DNA of 51,859 nucleotides, taken from the NCBI RefSeq assembly GCF_902491285.1, contig NZ_CABUHK010000033.1, positions 1 to 51,859 of the forward strand, written 5' to 3'. Below the pieces are notes generated by a model. The model worked only from the letters and a program-made list of their open reading frames with translations, made no database searches and was not told the origin of the DNA. This document shows positions 8,639 to 18,134 of this stretch, one piece after another. The position numbers and the translations under genes were made by a program. This DNA is from an uncultured Bacteroides sp. Lineage in GTDB: Bacteria > Bacteroidota > Bacteroidia > Bacteroidales > Bacteroidaceae. How positions within the stretch are numbered: position 1 is the first letter of the stretch; every line of letters begins with the position of its first letter.

Positions 8639-11149
8639 ATGCAAAAAATTTTGATGATAATTGTATTGGTGCTTTGGGCGTTGCAAGGAGCCGAAGTACA
8701 GGCAAGCGGTACCAGTCTGCTGGAATTTGGGAAGAAGGGTCTGGGAGTCCGTGAAGATACAGTTAAGAAAGACACTGTCAAGAAAACTACACCTTATGAA
8801 AAACTGCTGAAAGAAGGCGGCAGTGAATGTGAGGGGATGTTTACAGTACGTCATATCAAAGATGACTGGTATTTTGAAGTGCCGGATTCTTTGTTGGGAC
8901 GGTTATTGTTGGTCGTTACCCGTTTTAAGGCCGTGCCGCAAGGCTTCAAGATGATTAGTGGCGAAGAGGTGAACCGGAGTGTGGTTTATTGGGAACAACA
9001 TAACGATAAGATTCTCTTTCTGCGCGAGTATGTACAGTCACAGTTTGCCCGTCCGGGTGATAAGATAGCGGAAGCGTTGAAGCAATCGACGGTAGATCCG
9101 GTTATTGCCAAATTCGATGTTATCGGTAGAAACCCGGAAACTCAGGCGCAGCTTGTCAATGTGTCCAAGTTTCTTTTGAGCGATAACAAGACGTGTGGCT
9201 TTACATCAAGTGACCGTTCCATTCTTAGTATCGGTTCTTTGGTACAGGATCGTACATTTATGGATACCATCAAGACGTATCCTATTAATGTAGAGGTGAC
9301 AACCTTGCGCACTTACAATGTCACTTCCGGCAAGTTGCCGGCTGCTGCAACAGGTTCGGTAACTGTGAAATTGAATACCAGCATGGTAATGTTGCCTAAA
9401 GAACCCATGCAGCCACGACTGGCGGACGAACGGGTGGGATTCTTCCAAAATCCGATAACAGAGTTTTCAGATAACCAGCAGGTTACTGTACGCGGAGCTA
9501 TTGTCCAGCGTTATCGGTTGGAACCGAAAGACCCGGAACGGTATCGTCGGGGACAACTTACTGAGCCGAAACGCCCCATTGTATATTATATAGACCCGGC
9601 AACACCGAAGAAATGGATACCTTACCTCAAAGCGGGTGTGAACGACTGGAATGCGGCCTTTGAAGCTGCCGGATTCAAAAATGCCATCATGGCTAAAGAA
9701 TGGCCGAATGATCCTACTATGAGCTTGGATGATGCACGTTATAGCGTATTGCGTTATCTGCCGTCGGAAAACGAGAATGCTTATGGGCCGCGCATTGTGG
9801 ATCCTCGTAGCGGAGAAATCATGGAAAGCCACATTTGCTGGTATCACAACGTGATGAACTTACTTAAAAAGTGGTATATGGTGCAGTGCGGACCTTTGGA
9901 TAAGCGTGCGCAGACAATGACTTTTGATGACGAATTGATGGGTAAGTTGATTCAGTTCGTTTCCTCGCACGAAGTGGGGCATACCCTCGGTCTGCGTCAC
10001 AACATGGCGGCAAGTTCGGCTACGCCAGTAGAAAAGTTGCGTGACAAGGCTTGGGTGGAAGCCAATGGTCACACGGTGTCAATAATGGATTATGCACGGT
10101 TTAATTATGTGGCACAGCCTGAAGACCGGATTTCGGAAAAAGGGCTTTTCCCCCGTATAGGCGACTATGACAAATGGGCAATAAAATGGGGTTACCAATA
10201 TCGTCCTGAATTTAAAGACCCCTTTAAGGAGAAAACAGTATTACGTGCCGAAGTCACGAAAAAGCTTCAGGGTGACCATCGCCTGTTGTTTATCGGTGAC
10301 GAAGGGAAAGGTGCTGACCCGCGCAGCCAAAGTGAGGATTTGGGCGATAATAATATGAAGGCGAATGAATATGGTATAAAGAATCTGAAAAGGGTGATGG
10401 AAAATATAATGACTTGGACAGCGCAGCCTGACGGTCAGTATGATGACTTGAATACGATTTATAAATCAGTCCGTGCCCAACATCTGAAATATACCCTGCA
10501 AGTGCAGAAGAACCTGGGGGGGCGTTATTCTAATAATCTGCCAGGGATGAAACCTTATGATTACCTGCCGCGTAGTGTACAGAAAGAGGCTGTAGAATGG
10601 CTGGGACGCAATCTGTTCGAGGCTCCGCTTTGGCTTTATCCCGATAAGGTGGTGAGTTGTACGGGAGTCAAACCTATGGACGAAATTCGTGACCGCCAAA
10701 GTTCCTTAGTCGCTCTATTGCTTGCACCGGGGATGTTGTATAATATCTATTCGGCTTCTTTGTGCGGTTCGGAACCGTATCCGCTTGATGAATATCTGAA
10801 TGATGTGTTCACTGCGATATGGAAACCTTTGAATGCTTCCAATGAGCTGGAAAATAATCTCCGTCGCCAGTTGCAACGGTCTTATCTGACATTTATCGGA
10901 CGTATGATGAATCCCGAAAGTAAGGATATCGCCAATGCGAATGCGACATTCAACCGCTCTGATATCCTGCTCTTTGTAGAAACGCATTTTGACAAGGTTG
11001 AAGAATATGTGGAAAAGCAGCTCGCTGTTTGTAAGGAAGGTGATTTGAATTATCGCCATTATGCGGCTTTGCTACGTGACATCAAGAAGACAAAAGAAGC
11101 GTATTATGGTAAAAACGCTGACACGTCTGTTTCTGCAATGGCCTTTTAA
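8639..11149 (+). CDS. Zinc-dependent metalloprotease (DUF5117/DUF5118 type)
   Basis: An 836-residue exported protein. The N-terminus is hydrophobic and is followed by a charged KKDTVKKTTPYEKLLKEG segment and beta-rich domains of the DUF5118/DUF5117 type. The metzincin zinc site HEVGHTLGLRH is at residues 444-454 and a Met-turn SIMDY with Met483 follows. All residues expected for zinc binding and catalysis (His444, Glu445, His448, His454) are present. It would cut proteins or peptides at the envelope. It is 17 bases after susD and before a strong terminator, so it is the last gene of the fecR-susC-susD operon and may supply the peptides that SusCD imports. Confidence 0.9.
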   Translation: MQKILMIIVLVLWALQGAEVQASGTSLLEFGKKGLGVREDTVKKDTVKKTTPYEKLLKEGGSECEGMFTVRHIKDDWYFEVPDSLLGRLLLVVTRFKAVPQGFKMISGEEVNRSVVYWEQHNDKILFLREYVQSQFARPGDKIAEALKQSTVDPVIAKFDVIGRNPETQAQLVNVSKFLLSDNKTCGFTSSDRSILSIGSLVQDRTFMDTIKTYPINVEVTTLRTYNVTSGKLPAAATGSVTVKLNTSMVMLPKEPMQPRLADERVGFFQNPITEFSDNQQVTVRGAIVQRYRLEPKDPERYRRGQLTEPKRPIVYYIDPATPKKWIPYLKAGVNDWNAAFEAAGFKNAIMAKEWPNDPTMSLDDARYSVLRYLPSENENAYGPRIVDPRSGEIMESHICWYHNVMNLLKKWYMVQCGPLDKRAQTMTFDDELMGKLIQFVSSHEVGHTLGLRHNMAASSATPVEKLRDKAWVEANGHTVSIMDYARFNYVAQPEDRISEKGLFPRIGDYDKWAIKWGYQYRPEFKDPFKEKTVLRAEVTKKLQGDHRLLFIGDEGKGADPRSQSEDLGDNNMKANEYGIKNLKRVMENIMTWTAQPDGQYDDLNTIYKSVRAQHLKYTLQVQKNLGGRYSNNLPGMKPYDYLPRSVQKEAVEWLGRNLFEAPLWLYPDKVVSCTGVKPMDEIRDRQSSLVALLLAPGMLYNIYSASLCGSEPYPLDEYLNDVFTAIWKPLNASNELENNLRRQLQRSYLTFIGRMMNPESKDIANANATFNRSDILLFVETHFDKVEEYVEKQLAVCKEGDLNYRHYAALLRDIKKTKEAYYGKNADTSVSAMAF

Positions 11150-11206
11150 GAGAAAACGGAAAATCGGGATAGATTTTCAGGACATATAAATTCTCTCTTT
11201 TTCTTG

Positions 11207-11250
11207 AATAAACTTGCTTTTCCTTTCGGGGAAAGGTGAGTTTATTTTTT
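11207..11250 (+). terminator. Rho-independent terminator after the metalloprotease operon
   Basis: AATAAACT pairs with AGTTTATT and the inner CCTTTC pairs with GAAAGG around a GGG loop, followed by a run of T residues. It closes the fecR-susC-susD-protease transcription unit. Confidence 0.85.
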
Positions 11251-11388
11251 ATATACATATTCCCTATATTTTACTGATATACTGAAAGAATCATCTTTTC
11301 CGGGTATTGATAACTATTCATTCTTTGGTGAACTTTGTAGAGAAGCAAAATGTTCTATATGTAAAAAGAAGAAAGGAGATTTATAAGA

Positions 11389-12135
11389 ATGAAAAAGATA
11401 GTATTGCTTCGTCATGGAGAAAGTGCCTGGAACAAGGAAAACCGTTTTACGGGCTGGACGGATGTAGACCTGACCGAAAAAGGAGTTGCCGAAGCGGAGA
11501 AAGCCGGTGTGACTCTGAAAGAATATGGATTCAATTTCGATAAAGCCTATACCTCTTATCTGAAAAGAGCTGTAAAGACACTGAACTGTGTGCTGGACAA
11601 GATGGATCTGGACTGGATTCCCGTAGAGAAAAACTGGCGCTTGAATGAAAAGCATTATGGAGAGTTGCAGGGACTGAATAAAGCGGAAACTGCCGAGAAG
11701 TATGGTGAAGAACAAGTGCTCGTATGGCGTCGTAGCTACGATATAGCTCCTAATCCGCTTGCGGAGAATGATTTGAGAAACCCGCGCTTCGATTATCGTT
11801 ACCATGAAGTTCCCGATGCCGAACTCCCCCGTACCGAATCATTAAAAGATACCATCGAACGTATTATGCCTTATTGGGAATCGGATATATTTCCCAGTCT
11901 GAAAACAGCCCATACCTTACTGGTGGTGGCTCATGGCAATAGTTTGAGGGGTATCATCAAGCATCTGAAACATATTTCGGATGAAGATATTATAAAGCTG
12001 AACCTGCCTACTGCCGTGCCTTACGTGTTCGAGTTTGACGAAAAACTGAACGTGGCTAATGATTATTTCCTCGGAAATCCCGAAGAAATAAAGAAGCTGA
12101 TGGATGCAGTAGCGAATCAGGGGAAGAAAAAATAG
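11389..12135 (+). CDS. gpmA: 2,3-bisphosphoglycerate-dependent phosphoglycerate mutase
   Basis: 248 residues, the normal length of the dPGM family. It interconverts 3- and 2-phosphoglycerate in glycolysis and gluconeogenesis in the cytoplasm. The N-terminal [10 protein letters not shown] carries the catalytic His9 that is phosphorylated, [15 protein letters not shown] is the typical next segment, and the second catalytic histidine is in [21 protein letters not shown] is characteristic of GpmA as opposed to other histidine phosphatases. An AAGGAGA ribosome-binding site precedes the ATG. It is followed after 28 bases by fructose-bisphosphate aldolase, so the two are probably co-transcribed. Confidence 0.96.
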   Translation: MKKIVLLRHGESAWNKENRFTGWTDVDLTEKGVAEAEKAGVTLKEYGFNFDKAYTSYLKRAVKTLNCVLDKMDLDWIPVEKNWRLNEKHYGELQGLNKAETAEKYGEEQVLVWRRSYDIAPNPLAENDLRNPRFDYRYHEVPDAELPRTESLKDTIERIMPYWESDIFPSLKTAHTLLVVAHGNSLRGIIKHLKHISDEDIIKLNLPTAVPYVFEFDEKLNVANDYFLGNPEEIKKLMDAVANQGKKK

Positions 12136-12163
12136 AATAGTTATACATTAAAAAAACAAAGTT

Positions 12164-13216
12164 ATGAGTAAAGTAGTTGAATTACTAAGAGATAAAGCCA
12201 ATTATTATTTGGATCACACTTGCGAAACCATTGATAAGTCATTGATTCATATTCCGTCTCCCAATACAATAGATAAGGTTTGGATTGATTCCGACCGGAA
12301 CATACGCGTATTGAACAGTTTGCAAACCCTGTTGGGACACGGACGTCTGGCAAATACAGGGTATGTATCCATACTTCCCGTCGACCAGGATATAGAGCAT
12401 ACTGCCGGTGCTTCCTTTGCTCCGAACCCGATTTATTTCGACCCGGAAAATATCGTGAAACTGGCTATTGAAGGCGGCTGTAATGGAGTAGCTTCCACAT
12501 TCGGTATTCTTGGTTCCGTGGCACGTAAATATGCCCATAAGATTCCATTCATTGTGAAGTTGAATCACAATGAATTGCTTTCTTACCCGAACAGCTTCGA
12601 CCAGGTCTTGTTCGGTACTGTTAAAGAGGCTTGGAATATGGGAGCGGTAGCCGTAGGGGCAACCATCTATTTCGGTTCGGAACAGAGCCGTCGTCAATTG
12701 GTGGAGATTGCCGAGGCTTTTGAATATGCACACGAACTGGGTATGGCGACCATTCTTTGGTGCTATCTGCGTAACAATGATTTCAAGAAAGGTGCTGTGG
12801 ACTATCATTCCGCTGCTGACCTTACCGGACAGGCCGACCGTTTGGGAGTCACTATCAAAGCGGATATTGTGAAACAGAAACTTCCTACTAATAATGGTGG
12901 TTTTAAAGCTATCGGCTTCGGTAAGATTGATGAACGTATGTACACCGAACTAAGCTCCGAACACCCGATTGACCTTTGCCGCTATCAGGTAGCCAATGGT
13001 TATATGGGACGTGTAGGATTGATTAACTCCGGTGGAGAGTCTCATGGAGAATCTGACTTGCGTGATGCTGTCATTACTGCTGTGGTCAATAAACGTGCCG
13101 GTGGTATGGGATTGATTAGCGGACGTAAAGCGTTCCAGAAACCGATGAATGAAGGCGTAGAGTTGTTGAACACCATCCAAGATGTATATCTTGACCCGGA
13201 AATAACAATTGCTTAA
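12164..13216 (+). CDS. fbaB: Class I fructose-bisphosphate aldolase
   Basis: 350 residues, the length of FbaB (DhnA-type class I aldolases). It splits fructose 1,6-bisphosphate into dihydroxyacetone phosphate and glyceraldehyde 3-phosphate by a lysine Schiff base, without metal. Diagnostic stretches are [54 protein letters not shown] and [14 protein letters not shown]. It lies directly after gpmA, so two steps of the same pathway are encoded together, and a separate promoter appears before the next gene. Confidence 0.95.
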   Translation: MSKVVELLRDKANYYLDHTCETIDKSLIHIPSPNTIDKVWIDSDRNIRVLNSLQTLLGHGRLANTGYVSILPVDQDIEHTAGASFAPNPIYFDPENIVKLAIEGGCNGVASTFGILGSVARKYAHKIPFIVKLNHNELLSYPNSFDQVLFGTVKEAWNMGAVAVGATIYFGSEQSRRQLVEIAEAFEYAHELGMATILWCYLRNNDFKKGAVDYHSAADLTGQADRLGVTIKADIVKQKLPTNNGGFKAIGFGKIDERMYTELSSEHPIDLCRYQVANGYMGRVGLINSGGESHGESDLRDAVITAVVNKRAGGMGLISGRKAFQKPMNEGVELLNTIQDVYLDPEITIA

Positions 13217-13241
13217 CCCCGGATGAATGGAAATAAATTCT

Positions 13242-13249
13242 TATCTTTG
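13242..13249 (+). promoter_or_regulatory. Promoter -7 box of the FSA/transaldolase gene
   Basis: TATCTTTG fits the Bacteroides -7 consensus TAnnTTTG and lies 34 bases before the ATG at 13284. I do not find a clear TTTG at the -33 position. Confidence 0.5.
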
Positions 13250-13283
13250 ACTATTAGATAGTTAACCATTAAAAATTAGAAGT

Positions 13284-13940
13284 ATGAAGTTTTTTATTGA
13301 CACAGCCAATTTGGAGCAGATTCAAGAGGCGTATGACCTCGGAGTACTTGACGGAGTGACTACCAACCCTTCGCTGATGGCGAAAGAAGGTATCAAGGGC
13401 ACGCAGAACCAGCGTGAACATTATATCAAGATATGTGAGATTGTCAAAGGCGACGTGAGTGCCGAAGTGATTGCAACCGATTATGAAGGTATGATTCGCG
13501 AAGGCGAAGAACTGGCTGCGCTTAATCCGCATATCGTAGTGAAAGTGCCTTGCATTGCCGATGGTATCAAAGCTATCAAGTATTTCACGGAGAAAGGAAT
13601 CCGTACAAACTGCACATTGGTCTTTTCCATAGGACAGGCACTGTTGGCGGCTAAAGCCGGAGCTACCTATGTCTCACCTTTTGTCGGACGTCTGGATGAT
13701 ATTTGTGAAGATGGAGTAGGGCTTGTCGGCGATATTGTACGTATGTATCGCACCTATGATTACAAGACGCAGGTACTGGCTGCATCTATCCGTAATACGA
13801 AGCATATCATCGAATGTGTGGAAGTGGGAGCGGACGTTGCTACTTGTCCGTTGAGTGCTATCAAGGGCTTATTGAATCATCCGTTAACGGATTCGGGGTT
13901 GAAGAAATTCCTGGAAGATTATAAGAAAGTGAATGGTTGA
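13284..13940 (+). CDS. fsa: Fructose-6-phosphate aldolase/transaldolase family protein
   Basis: 218 residues, the size of the short FSA/TalC transaldolase group. [17 protein letters not shown] and [13 protein letters not shown] are the family N-terminus, HIVVKVPC contains the Schiff-base lysine (Lys87), and [20 protein letters not shown] and SPFVGRLDD complete the barrel. Proteins of this group act either as transaldolase in the pentose phosphate pathway or as fructose-6-phosphate aldolase; a transaldolase role is more likely in Bacteroides, but the sequence does not separate them. It stands behind two glycolytic genes and has its own -7 box. Confidence 0.92.
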   Translation: MKFFIDTANLEQIQEAYDLGVLDGVTTNPSLMAKEGIKGTQNQREHYIKICEIVKGDVSAEVIATDYEGMIREGEELAALNPHIVVKVPCIADGIKAIKYFTEKGIRTNCTLVFSIGQALLAAKAGATYVSPFVGRLDDICEDGVGLVGDIVRMYRTYDYKTQVLAASIRNTKHIIECVEVGADVATCPLSAIKGLLNHPLTDSGLKKFLEDYKKVNG

Positions 13941-13975
13941 GTAGGCAATGAAACTTGCAATATATTAAAATTATT

Positions 13976-14043
13976 AGGCACGGATTACACGGTTTTTGAT
14001 TAATCAATCTCTTAAAACCGTGAAATCCGTGTAATCCGTGCCT
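13976..14043. repeat. Palindromic intergenic repeat between convergent genes
   Basis: AGGCACGGATTACACGG (13976-13992) and its exact reverse complement (14027-14043) form 17-base arms. Inside the right arm the minus strand reads GGATTTCACGGTTT (14028-14015), which recurs exactly at 39828-39841 on the plus strand. It lies between the convergent FSA and HTCS genes. The hairpin could end transcription from both sides, although neither arm is followed by a long T run; it also looks like a dispersed REP-type repeat. Confidence 0.75.
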
Positions 14044-14074
14044 GAAAAATATGTATTTCCCGTGTAGCTGTTCG

Positions 14075-17000
14075 TTACTCTTTTTTCCTTTCCTGTTTCT
14101 GCTTTTCCTTATACTGTGTCGGCGTTTCTCCCGTATATTGTTTGAAAGCCGTACTGAAATAGCGTGAAGTTGTAAATCCTACCTTTTCTGCAATTTCCGT
14201 AAATGACATTTCCGTGCCTATGATTAACGTTATCGCTTTTTCCATCCGGAATTTATTGATATAATCATTGGCTCCCATATCGGTCAGAGCTTTCAGCTTA
14301 TTATAAAGCGAAGCCCGGCTCATCCCTATCTCCTTACAGATAAATGTAACATCTAAACCACTGCTGTCCAAATTCTCCTGAATGATTTGATTCAGTTTCA
14401 ACAGGAAAGTCTCATCTGCCTGGCTGAACGTACTTTCTTCCGCTGCGGGAATTAATCCGGCGTTCAGATACTTTTTCTTGGTGGATTCCCGGTTTTTCAA
14501 ACGGTTGCGGACGATTTCCATCAGCATCTCTATTTCGAAAGGTTTTGTCAGATAGGCATCCGCTCCATTCTTGTAGCCGCTCAACTGACTTTGTTTATCA
14601 TCCCTTGCCGTCAGCAGGATGATAGGAATGTGGCTGATAGTAATATCTTCTTTAATGTTTTTGCAAAGTTCGTATCCGTTCATTCTCGGCATCATCACAT
14701 CACTGACTATAATATCCGGGGCATGGCTCTTGATAAGTTGTAGTGCTTCCACACCGTCCGAAGCAATCACTATGCGCTTAAAGTATTCCCCTAATGATTT
14801 CTTCAGGAAATCCGTCAGGTCGGGATTATCATCCACTACCAGAATCGTGTAGGAAGTTGTATCGAAATTATTTTCATCCGGTATATTTTCATTCTTGTCG
14901 TCACTAATCAGTTCGTTCAGATATGCTTTGGGTTGGCAGATAATTTCTTCGGTTCCCTGTTTCAGTGGCAGTTCAAAGAAGAAAGTAGCACCTGCTTTTT
15001 GGTTATTACGGGCACCGATGGAACCGCCGTGCAGCTCAACCAGAATTTTAGAATAAGATAGCCCGATTCCCGTTCCGCTTTGTTCGCCCGTTCCCTGATA
15101 GAAGCGGGTAAAGAGCTTCCGGGTATCTACCTGCTGCAATCCGTTTCCCTGGTCGGTAATAGAGACACGTACTCTGCTTTCTTCGGGAACTAATTCCGAA
15201 GTAATTGTAATTTCCGTATTCTCGGGACTATGTTTCAGTGCGTTAATAAGCAGGTTGCTTAAAATAGTCTCGCACTTGTCCTTATCGAAGCTGACGGTTT
15301 CAATCCGTGGGTCGAGCTCATAGCGGATTCGTACATTCTTGGCTTCACCTTCACTGATAAAGTCCTGTGAAACGTGCTCAATCCATTGGTTGAATGGATG
15401 AGGCTGCATCTGCATTTTACTTTCTCCAACTTCCATTTTACGTACATCAAGCACCATGTTTATCAGGTTCTTCATGCGTTGTGACTGCCTGTAAATAGCC
15501 TTCAACGGAAGATATTGACCGTCATCGGAAGAGAGCGATTTCAATATCCTGCTGAGTGGAGCGTGTATCAATGTCAATGGGGTGCGAAGCTCGTGGCTGA
15601 TATTGATAAGGAAACGCACTTTCTCCTCATACACCTGTTGTTCGTGCTCTTTCATAGCCCACCTTAACTTTTCTTCCTTGCGTCTTAATGCTCTTCGGAA
15701 AGTTTCTATAATGACGGCAGTAATGAAAACTGCACAGCTAAGGATGAACCACCATGTACGATACCAGGGCGGAAGAATGGTTAGTTCCAGCACTTCCTGA
15801 TTAGGAATCCAGCTACCATCTTTAGCAGTGCAGGAAGCCATGATTTTATAACTTCCCGGTGGCAGGGAACGTATAGCCAGTTCGGGGTTGTAAGATTCGA
15901 TTTGTTGGTCGTTTAGTCCTTCTATCTGGTATTTATATACTTTTTGACGGAAAATATCTTCCTCTTTCGACATGATTCGAATGATAATATTACTGTTCCA
16001 AGGGACGGAGATTCCTTTCGGATGACCGCTTAGTTCGTCATTAACGGATTCGCCGTTGATAATGACATCTGACAACTGGAGTTGAGGAAGTTCGGATGTC
16101 GTTAAGGGAAGCTTGCTGTTGATATGCAGCAGACCTTTTACTCCACCCATATATACATCTCCCTGCATACTTAACAATTGCGGTTTGGAAAGATATTCGT
16201 TCAAAATAACACCGTCCGATTCTCCGAACAGAACAAACTTCTTTTCTTTAATCAACCAGGCGAATAGCATGCTGTCGGCTCCTATCCATACTTTTCCTTG
16301 CTGGTCGCATACTATCAAGGTGATTTCACCGAACAGGGAAGTCGGTATCGGCGTCTCTGTCTTTGTACTGGGGCTGTAATGCACCAGTCCGTAGTTGTTT
16401 CCAATCCAGAAATTTCCTTCTTCGTCCCGTGAAACAGAGTTGATAATCATGTCTTTCTGACAAGAGTACAGGGCTTTCAGCCGATTTGTACGGTTATCCA
16501 GTTCATAGATATGCTTTGTATCGCTCATATAAGTATAATTCTGATAATTGCCGATTGGCAGCAGTGCCCCGATAATATCTTGTCCTTCCTGCTCTGTAGC
16601 GATGCTGAAAGTTTGCTCTTTCAGGTTGTACTTATAGACATGCTCCCCTAGAAATAGGATACTATGCGGTGTGTTTTGTAATAAATTCACAGCTTTTCCC
16701 CGGTTGCAGAGACAAGCGTTTGTTTCAGCGTCGACAATGGTAAAAGGCTGTTTCTCTCCTGTTGCCGGATTGAAAATGAATACTCCCTGCGAGAAAAGGG
16801 AAATCAATAATTTGCCGGGAGTAAACGGGCAGATAGAAGCCACTTTGTCTTCCCAGGTCGAAGGGTAATGGGTGAACTTTTCCGTGAGTGGGTCGAAACG
16901 ATTTATGCCGCCGCCGTCCGTACCTATCCAGATTCGGTTTTCGGATTCCTGGAAAAGGCTAAGAACGGTTGCATTGCTTAGTCCACGGTCGCTGCCGGGT

Positions 17001-18022
17001 AATACGTCCGTATAGGTTTTCATGGAAACTTCCCGGATGCTGATTAACCCGTTTCGGATACTGCCTGCCCACATATTATTGTTCCGGTCGTTGTAAAGAC
17101 ATAAGATAGAATTGGCGGGAAGCGAATAGTTATCCCTTCCGGGGATATGTTCCAAAAGAGAAAAACGTCCCGTTTCCGGGTCGAGGATATTGATGCCGCC
17201 ACCGTCTGTTCCAATCCATATTTGTCCTTCCCGTTCGGCGAGACTTAATACAACATTGTTGCTTAGAGATGAATTACAGGTAGTATAGGTTGCCAGCAAC
17301 TTGCCGTCACGGGTGAAGCAATTCAATCCCCCATTGTAAGGAGCCACCCATATCCTTTTTTGTGAGTCGATAAATACGTTCATAATTTCTTTTCCGCAAT
17401 CGAAAGGCGGGCGGATGCATTTTCCGGTCTTTAAGTCGAGCAGGAGCAAGCCCTGCCATCGGCTGCAACAGAGCAGTGTATGTTCATCCCAAAGACTCAG
17501 CAGGGTGACATTGTAATTCGGTTCCAAGTCGAAAGATTGCAGGAGACGAAAAGAGGCATCCTGGTAATTGTAGAAGAATATCTTGTTTTTCGAACCAAAC
17601 AAGACTCCGTCTTTTGTCAGGCAAACAGAATAAACGATGATGTTATTTCCGGTTTCATTTGTCGGTATAAAGAAATCATCGCTCTGCCGTTGATAGCGTG
17701 CCACTCCTTTGTCCGTCAGAATCCAGATGTTATTTTGCTTGTCTTCTATCATCTGATAGATTAAATTATGAGGAATGGAGTGAGGATTGTCAGCTTGATA
17801 AACGTATTTTTTAAGTTCATGTCCGTCATATCGTCCCAGTCCGGAGCGTGTTCCTATCCACACAAAGCCTTGTTCATCTGTTAGGATACACCGCACGGTG
17901 GACGGCAATCCGTCTTTCAGAGAGATTTGTTTATAGTAATAATGTCCGGCTTGAAGGGGGAGAATACCGGCAAACTGTGTGATAAATGCTACGCATAGTA
18001 GTATAAAGATTCTTTTTTTCAT
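14075..18022 (-). CDS. Hybrid two-component system regulator (HTCS), AraC output
   Basis: A single 1315-residue chain holding a whole two-component system. A signal peptide is followed by a periplasmic two-bladed propeller sensor of Reg_prop repeats (many WIGT..GL..Y segments, about 30-680), a Y_Y_Y domain (about 690-755), one membrane helix near 760-780, a HisKA domain with HELRTPLTL (His about 810), a HATPase, a receiver with IIVSDVMMP (Asp about 1108) and an AraC-type DNA-binding domain (about 1215-1310). Such proteins bind an oligosaccharide in the periplasm and switch on a polysaccharide utilisation locus. No susC is adjacent; the large locus starting at 23958 is the nearest candidate target. 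Confidence 0.96.
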   Translation of the reverse strand: MKKRIFILLCVAFITQFAGILPLQAGHYYYKQISLKDGLPSTVRCILTDEQGFVWIGTRSGLGRYDGHELKKYVYQADNPHSIPHNLIYQMIEDKQNNIWILTDKGVARYQRQSDDFFIPTNETGNNIIVYSVCLTKDGVLFGSKNKIFFYNYQDASFRLLQSFDLEPNYNVTLLSLWDEHTLLCCSRWQGLLLLDLKTGKCIRPPFDCGKEIMNVFIDSQKRIWVAPYNGGLNCFTRDGKLLATYTTCNSSLSNNVVLSLAEREGQIWIGTDGGGINILDPETGRFSLLEHIPGRDNYSLPANSILCLYNDRNNNMWAGSIRNGLISIREVSMKTYTDVLPGSDRGLSNATVLSLFQESENRIWIGTDGGGINRFDPLTEKFTHYPSTWEDKVASICPFTPGKLLISLFSQGVFIFNPATGEKQPFTIVDAETNACLCNRGKAVNLLQNTPHSILFLGEHVYKYNLKEQTFSIATEQEGQDIIGALLPIGNYQNYTYMSDTKHIYELDNRTNRLKALYSCQKDMIINSVSRDEEGNFWIGNNYGLVHYSPSTKTETPIPTSLFGEITLIVCDQQGKVWIGADSMLFAWLIKEKKFVLFGESDGVILNEYLSKPQLLSMQGDVYMGGVKGLLHINSKLPLTTSELPQLQLSDVIINGESVNDELSGHPKGISVPWNSNIIIRIMSKEEDIFRQKVYKYQIEGLNDQQIESYNPELAIRSLPPGSYKIMASCTAKDGSWIPNQEVLELTILPPWYRTWWFILSCAVFITAVIIETFRRALRRKEEKLRWAMKEHEQQVYEEKVRFLINISHELRTPLTLIHAPLSRILKSLSSDDGQYLPLKAIYRQSQRMKNLINMVLDVRKMEVGESKMQMQPHPFNQWIEHVSQDFISEGEAKNVRIRYELDPRIETVSFDKDKCETILSNLLINALKHSPENTEITITSELVPEESRVRVSITDQGNGLQQVDTRKLFTRFYQGTGEQSGTGIGLSYSKILVELHGGSIGARNNQKAGATFFFELPLKQGTEEIICQPKAYLNELISDDKNENIPDENNFDTTSYTILVVDDNPDLTDFLKKSLGEYFKRIVIASDGVEALQLIKSHAPDIIVSDVMMPRMNGYELCKNIKEDITISHIPIILLTARDDKQSQLSGYKNGADAYLTKPFEIEMLMEIVRNRLKNRESTKKKYLNAGLIPAAEESTFSQADETFLLKLNQIIQENLDSSGLDVTFICKEIGMSRASLYNKLKALTDMGANDYINKFRMEKAITLIIGTEMSFTEIAEKVGFTTSRYFSTAFKQYTGETPTQYKEKQKQERKKE

Positions 18023-18046
18023 GGAATCAGGTCAGTTAAACTGAAA

Positions 18047-18054
18047 CAAAGATA
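18047..18054 (-). promoter_or_regulatory. Promoter -7 box of the HTCS gene
   Basis: On the minus strand this reads TATCTTTG, a match to TAnnTTTG, 25 bases before the HTCS start codon. It is divergent from the -7 box at 18110-18117. Confidence 0.5.
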
Positions 18055-18109
18055 ATATATTCGGATGAATATTAGTAGAATCGGGACTCTTATTTTTGGT
18101 TTTTATCCC

Positions 18110-18117
18110 TATCTTTG
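18110..18117 (+). promoter_or_regulatory. Promoter -7 box of the kinase-RapZ gene
   Basis: TATCTTTG lies 18 bases before the ATG at 18135. This places transcription start inside the TTG-initiated extension of the frame and supports the ATG at 18135 as the true start. Confidence 0.55.
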
Positions 18118-18134
18118 CTCGAAAATATACGACT

